A stretch of DNA of 64,000 bases from CALLPQ01 sp038531745 (lineage in GTDB: Bacteria > Pseudomonadota > Alphaproteobacteria > Caulobacterales > Parvularculaceae), in NCBI GenBank assembly GCA_038531745.1, contig JBCBBJ010000001.1, positions 124,001 to 188,000 on the forward strand. The letters run 5' to 3'. Positions 60,767-64,000 of this stretch are shown here, in pieces. The stretch's first letter is position 1. Each line of letters starts with the position of its first letter. The position numbers and the translations under genes are program-made. The notes under the pieces are model-generated. The model saw only the letters and a list, made by a program, of their open reading frames with translations. It was not told where the DNA came from and searched no databases.

Positions 60767-61147
60767 ATGGGTAAACAAAAAAATCCCCGTCGTGTTGCCG
60801 ACAATCAAGCCATGGCCAAGGCCCGTATGGTGCGTGTTTCGCCCCAGAAATTGAACCTGGTGGCGCAAATGATCCGTGGCAAGAAGGTTGAAAAAGCGCT
60901 GGCGGACCTGCAATTCTCCCGCAAGCGGATTTCCGGTGATGTGAAAAAAGTGCTGGAAAGCGCAATCGCCAATGCGGAAAACAATCATGATCTTGATATC
61001 GATGCACTCGTCGTTGATCAGGCCTTTGTGGGCAAGAACATGGTGATGAAACGCTTTCGTCCTCGTGCGCGGGGCCGTGTGGGTAAAATTCTGAAGCCGT
61101 TTGCCGAGCTTACGATTGTTGTCAAAGAAGTTGAGGAGGCCGCCTGA
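60767..61147 (+). CDS. rplV: 50S ribosomal protein L22
   Basis: Lines the exit tunnel. The 126 residues run from MGKQKNPRRVADNQAMAKA to ELTIVVKEVEEAA and include VRVSPQKLNLVAQMIRGKKVEKAL and DQAFVGKNMVMKRFRPRARGR. An aggagg site sits just before the ATG. It shares one base with rpsC (TGATG). Confidence 0.97.
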   Translation: MGKQKNPRRVADNQAMAKARMVRVSPQKLNLVAQMIRGKKVEKALADLQFSRKRISGDVKKVLESAIANAENNHDLDIDALVVDQAFVGKNMVMKRFRPRARGRVGKILKPFAELTIVVKEVEEAA

Positions 61148-61863
61148 TGGGTCAGAAAGCAAACCCGATTGGCTTGCGCCTTGGTGTTAACCGCACATGG
61201 GACTCGCGTTGGTACGCCGACAAAGGAGTGTATGGCGATCTTCTGCATGAAGATTTGGCCATCCGTGCTTTTCTTGAGAAAAAGCTTAAAGCTGCCGGTA
61301 TCTCTCGCATCATTATCGAGCGGCCCCACAAGAAGTGCCGTGTAACGATCTATACAGCGCGTCCCGGTGTGGTGATCGGCAAAAAAGGCGCGGACATTGA
61401 AAAGCTTCGCCTGGAATTGAGCAAGATTTCCTCGTCTGAGACGTTTTTGAACATTGTGGAAATTCGCAAGCCGGAGATCGATGCGACTTTGGTTGCGGAC
61501 AATATTGCCCAGCAATTGGAGCGCCGGGTTGCTTTCCGCCGGGCCATGAAACGCGCGATGCAAACGGCGCAGCGTATGGGTGCCCTCGGTATTCGGTGTA
61601 ATGTGGCCGGCCGTCTTGGCGGCGCGGAAATTGCGCGCATGGAATGGTACCGCGAAGGCCGGGTGCCGCTTCACACGCTGCGGGCGGATATTGACTACGG
61701 CACGGCGACGGCGCGCACGACCTATGGCGCCATCGGCTGCAAGGTTTGGATCTTTAAGGGTGAGATCATGGAACATGATCCCATGGCCCAGGAGCGCCGG
61801 ATTATTGAAGCGCAAACCGGGTCCGTGGGCGGCGGGGAGCGTCGACCGCAACGCCAGAATTAG
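61147..61863 (+). CDS. rpsC: 30S ribosomal protein S3
   Basis: mRNA-entry-channel protein. The 238 residues begin MGQKANPIGLRLGVNRTWDSRW, carry the KH-domain VVIGKKGADIEKLR and end in AHDP-type DPMAQERRIIEAQTGSVGGGERR. Coupled to rplV by overlapping stop and start. Confidence 0.98.
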   Translation: MGQKANPIGLRLGVNRTWDSRWYADKGVYGDLLHEDLAIRAFLEKKLKAAGISRIIIERPHKKCRVTIYTARPGVVIGKKGADIEKLRLELSKISSSETFLNIVEIRKPEIDATLVADNIAQQLERRVAFRRAMKRAMQTAQRMGALGIRCNVAGRLGGAEIARMEWYREGRVPLHTLRADIDYGTATARTTYGAIGCKVWIFKGEIMEHDPMAQERRIIEAQTGSVGGGERRPQRQN

Positions 61864-61957
61864 GATTACGAATGCGTGGGACCCATCCGGGTACCGAGGA
61901 TATCAACAAGGGTGCTTCCACGGCGTATGAGACGCTGGTGGAAACAGGAGATAGAAG

Positions 61958-62371
61958 ATGCTGCAGCCAAAACGGACCAAGTTCCGCAAACAGCATAAAG
62001 GCCGAATCAAAGGGAACGCCAAAGGCGGTACAGATTTGAATTTCGGAAGCCATGGTTTGAAGGCGTTGGAACCGGAGCGGATTACCTCGCGTCAGATTGA
62101 GGCAACACGCCGGGCCATCACGCGGGCCATGAAACGGGCAGGGCGCGTTTGGATACGCATTTTCCCCGATGTGCCCGTATCGAAGAAACCGACCGAAGTG
62201 CGTATGGGTAAAGGTAAAGGCTCACCGGAATATTGGGCCGCCCGGGTCAAGCCCGGCCGGATCATGTTTGAGATTGACGGCGTGCCAGAAGATGTGGCCC
62301 GCGAAGCTTTGGAGTTGGGCGCTGCGAAGCTGCCGATTAAGACGCGCATTGTGCGCCGCGTGGGCGAATAG
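61958..62371 (+). CDS. rplP: 50S ribosomal protein L16
   Basis: Binds near the A-site tRNA elbow. The 137 residues begin MLQPKRTKFRKQHKGRIKGNAKG and include RRAITRAMKRAGRVWIRIFPDVP and MGKGKGSPEYWAARVKPGRIMFE. About 95 bases of leader separate it from rpsC. Confidence 0.98.
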   Translation: MLQPKRTKFRKQHKGRIKGNAKGGTDLNFGSHGLKALEPERITSRQIEATRRAITRAMKRAGRVWIRIFPDVPVSKKPTEVRMGKGKGSPEYWAARVKPGRIMFEIDGVPEDVAREALELGAAKLPIKTRIVRRVGE

Positions 62372-62380
62372 GAGCGAGCG

Positions 62381-62578
62381 ATGAAAGCGTCAGAAGTACG
62401 GGACCTGTCGATCGACGAGCTGAAGGATAAGCTTCTTCAGTTGAAAAAAGAACAGTTCAATCTGCGGTTCCAAGGGGCCACGGGTCAGTTGGAGAAAACC
62501 GACCGGATCTTGAAAGTGCGCCGTGATATTGCGCGGATTAAAACAATCCTGACCGAACGCGTGAGCGCCGAGGTTTAA
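62381..62578 (+). CDS. rpmC: 50S ribosomal protein L29
   Basis: Small helical protein at the tunnel exit. The 65 residues MKASEVRDLSIDELKDKL... and FNLRFQGATGQLEKTDR followed by RRDIARIKTILTER are the L29 pattern. 9 bases after rplP. Confidence 0.97.
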   Translation: MKASEVRDLSIDELKDKLLQLKKEQFNLRFQGATGQLEKTDRILKVRRDIARIKTILTERVSAEV

Positions 62579-62646
62579 TGTCGGGCGGCGCCACCGGGTT
62601 AAAGAAAAGAAAAAGCGGCCATTAAGGGCCACAAAGGAATTAAGAC

Positions 62647-62889
62647 ATGCCAAAGCGTATTTTGCAGGGTCCGGTTGTCAGTGACAAAGGCGAGAAAACC
62701 GTCGTTGTGCGGATCGACCGGGTATTCACGCACCCGCTTTTGAAAAAGACCGTACGCCGATCAAAGCGTTACCACGCCCATGATGAGGCGAACCTATATA
62801 AGCCTGGCGATCTGGTGCGTATTCAGGAATGCGCCCCAAAGTCGAAGCTAAAGCGCTGGGAAGTGATTGGCGCTGGCTCAAAGGGATAA
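62647..62889 (+). CDS. rpsQ: 30S ribosomal protein S17
   Basis: Primary 16S-binding OB-fold protein. The 80 residues start MPKRILQGPVVSDKGEKTVVV and include KRYHAHDEANLYKPGDLVRIQECAP. Position between rpmC and rplN is the usual one. Confidence 0.97.
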   Translation: MPKRILQGPVVSDKGEKTVVVRIDRVFTHPLLKKTVRRSKRYHAHDEANLYKPGDLVRIQECAPKSKLKRWEVIGAGSKG

Positions 62890-62970
62890 AACGGGCCGTT
62901 GCGGAGTTCCCCGCGGCGCGTCTGATTAAACCAATTGAAGAGGGGCATAAGCCCTTGAAGGAGGGTCACG

Positions 62971-63339
62971 ATGATCCAGATGCAAACAGTTTTGGATGTG
63001 GCTGATAATTCCGGTGCCAAACGGGTGCAATGCATTAAAGTGTTGGGCGGTGCCAAGCGCAAATATGCAGGTGTCGGCGATATTATCGTTGTCTCCGTCA
63101 AAGAAGCAGCGCCGCGGGGCCGGGTAAAAAAAGGCGCGGTGATGAAAGCCGTTGTTGTGCGCACCGCAAAGGACATTATTCGCCGCGATGGTTCGGTCAT
63201 TCGTTTTGATCGCAATGCGGCGGTGCTGGTGAATGCTAACAAGGAGCCGGTTGGTACACGGATTTTTGGTCCCGTGACCCGCGAGTTGCGTGCGGCCCAG
63301 CATATGAAAATCGTATCTCTTGCCCCGGAAGTTCTTTAG
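62971..63339 (+). CDS. rplN: 50S ribosomal protein L14
   Basis: Interface protein that contacts 16S rRNA. The 122 residues start MIQMQTVLDVADNSGAKRVQCIKVLGG and include VKKGAVMKAVVVRT and GTRIFGPVTRELR. Typical length. Confidence 0.98.
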   Translation: MIQMQTVLDVADNSGAKRVQCIKVLGGAKRKYAGVGDIIVVSVKEAAPRGRVKKGAVMKAVVVRTAKDIIRRDGSVIRFDRNAAVLVNANKEPVGTRIFGPVTRELRAAQHMKIVSLAPEVL

Positions 63340-63392
63340 GGCGAAGCGTATCATCCGGCCCTCGATTGGGCAGGTTAGGAAAAGAGTGAGCT

Positions 63393-63710
63393 ATGGCGGC
63401 AAAGATTAAAAAAGGCGACAAAGTCATCGTGCTGGCGGGGAAAGACCGGGGCATGGAAGGCAATGTGTTAGCCGTGCATCCGCGCGAAGATCGCATTACC
63501 GTCAGCGGCGTCAATATGGTGCGTAAACACCAAAAGCAGACGCCGCAGACGCAAGGCGGTATCATTTCGCGCGAAGCAAAGTTGCATATTTCGAACGTGG
63601 CGTTGAAAGACCCGTCCTCGGGTAAGGCCACGCGCGTTGGGTTTAAGGTTCAGGATGACGGCACCAAAGTTCGGGTGGCCAAAGCGTCCGGTGAGGTGAT
63701 TGATGGCTGA
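63393..63710 (+). CDS. rplX: 50S ribosomal protein L24
   Basis: Assembly-initiating KOW-domain protein. The 105 residues have IKKGDKVIVLAGKDRGMEGNVLAV (KOW) and VNMVRKHQKQTPQTQGG. Its stop overlaps the start of rplE. Confidence 0.97.
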   Translation: MAAKIKKGDKVIVLAGKDRGMEGNVLAVHPREDRITVSGVNMVRKHQKQTPQTQGGIISREAKLHISNVALKDPSSGKATRVGFKVQDDGTKVRVAKASGEVIDG

Positions 63711-64000
63711 AGCAGCAACGTATACCCCGCGTTTGAAGACGCTTTATAATGACGTCATCAAAGGCAAAATGCACGAGGCGTTCAGCTATTCGAATGTCAT
63801 GATGATGCCGCGGCTTGAAAAAGTCGTGATCAATATGGGCGTGGGCGATGCGGTCAATGACCGTAAAGCGGTTGAGTCAGCTTATAATGATCTGGAGCTG
63901 ATTGCCGGTCAAAAGCCGGTCGTCACCAAGGCGAAGAAATCCATTGCCGGGTTCAAATTGCGCGAAGATATGGCGATTGGCGTCAAGGTAACCTTACGCA
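63703..64000 (+). CDS. rplE: 50S ribosomal protein L5, cut by the window end
   Basis: Starts MAEAATYTPRLKTLYNDV at 63703, overlapping the rplX stop by eight bases. The visible 99 codons include PRLEKVVINMGVGDAVNDRKAVE and IAGQKPVVTKAKKSIAGFKLRE, the 5S-rRNA-binding L5 pattern. The C-terminal half lies beyond position 64000. Confidence 0.96.
   Translation, partial: MAEAATYTPRLKTLYNDVIKGKMHEAFSYSNVMMMPRLEKVVINMGVGDAVNDRKAVESAYNDLELIAGQKPVVTKAKKSIAGFKLREDMAIGVKVTLR

Noticed and set aside
1..64000. CRISPR array or insertion sequence
   Set aside because: No regularly spaced direct repeats, transposase or terminal inverted repeats were seen on reading the window.

Overview
The window is typical alphaproteobacterial chromosome of moderately high GC, almost entirely coding. 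The best clues to the lineage are a flagellar cluster arranged flgI-rod-binding protein-flbY-like with a divergent fliX gene (the Caulobacter-type flagellar checkpoint), a contiguous zwf-pgl-edd-glk Entner-Doudoroff operon, an LdtR-type MarR regulator, a CTST-less (C-T-S-A) DksA, a VPLPA-CTERM protein and a petABC bc1 operon. I read it as a free-living, aerobic, probably flagellated relative of the Caulobacterales/Parvularculales side of the class. The species cannot be named from this sequence. No prophage, insertion sequence, CRISPR array, rRNA or tRNA was seen.

Layout. 1-5.0 kb: the end of an S9 peptidase, pgi translationally coupled to a Tat/lipoprotein class A beta-lactamase, and a frameshifted methyltransferase read from the other strand behind hemF. 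6-11.3 kb: a membrane protein of unknown function, trmL, the bc1 complex genes petA-petB-petC with a clear terminator, and a secreted protein. 11.4-16.5 kb: zwf, pgl, edd and glk, which together take glucose to KDPG (eda is not in the window). 16.7-21.0 kb: an ABC ATPase, FtsX-type permease and AttH/CrtC lipocalin operon. 21.1-23.4 kb: a tail-anchored GH24 muramidase and a YbjN protein. 23.4-26.3 kb: flagellar genes, with a candidate sigma-54 promoter for flgI and a candidate CtrA box for fliX. 26.6-29.1 kb: dksA, dusA and a TauE/SafE transporter.

29.5-50.2 kb is a mixed housekeeping and accessory stretch: a repeat-rich peptidoglycan-binding protein, a VPLPA-CTERM protein, a serine hydrolase broken by an in-frame amber codon, phosphomannomutase, fumC, a RusA-family resolvase, a quinone oxidoreductase, a nitronate monooxygenase, an SDR, a hybrid histidine kinase, a frameshifted DUF2200 gene, hemB, ldtR, a patatin and a sirtuin.

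50.3-64 kb is the translation block: secE-nusG, then a sulfotransferase on the opposite strand where rplKAJL-rpoBC would often be found, then rpsL-rpsG-fusA-tuf and the S10/spc genes rpsJ to rplE (cut by the window end). The most unusual item is ribosomal protein L3, which carries a C-terminal helix-hairpin-helix-like domain. Three genes carry inactivating lesions (two single-base losses, one nonsense codon). These are either real decay or sequence errors. I did not find a convincing new multi-gene defence or mobile system.
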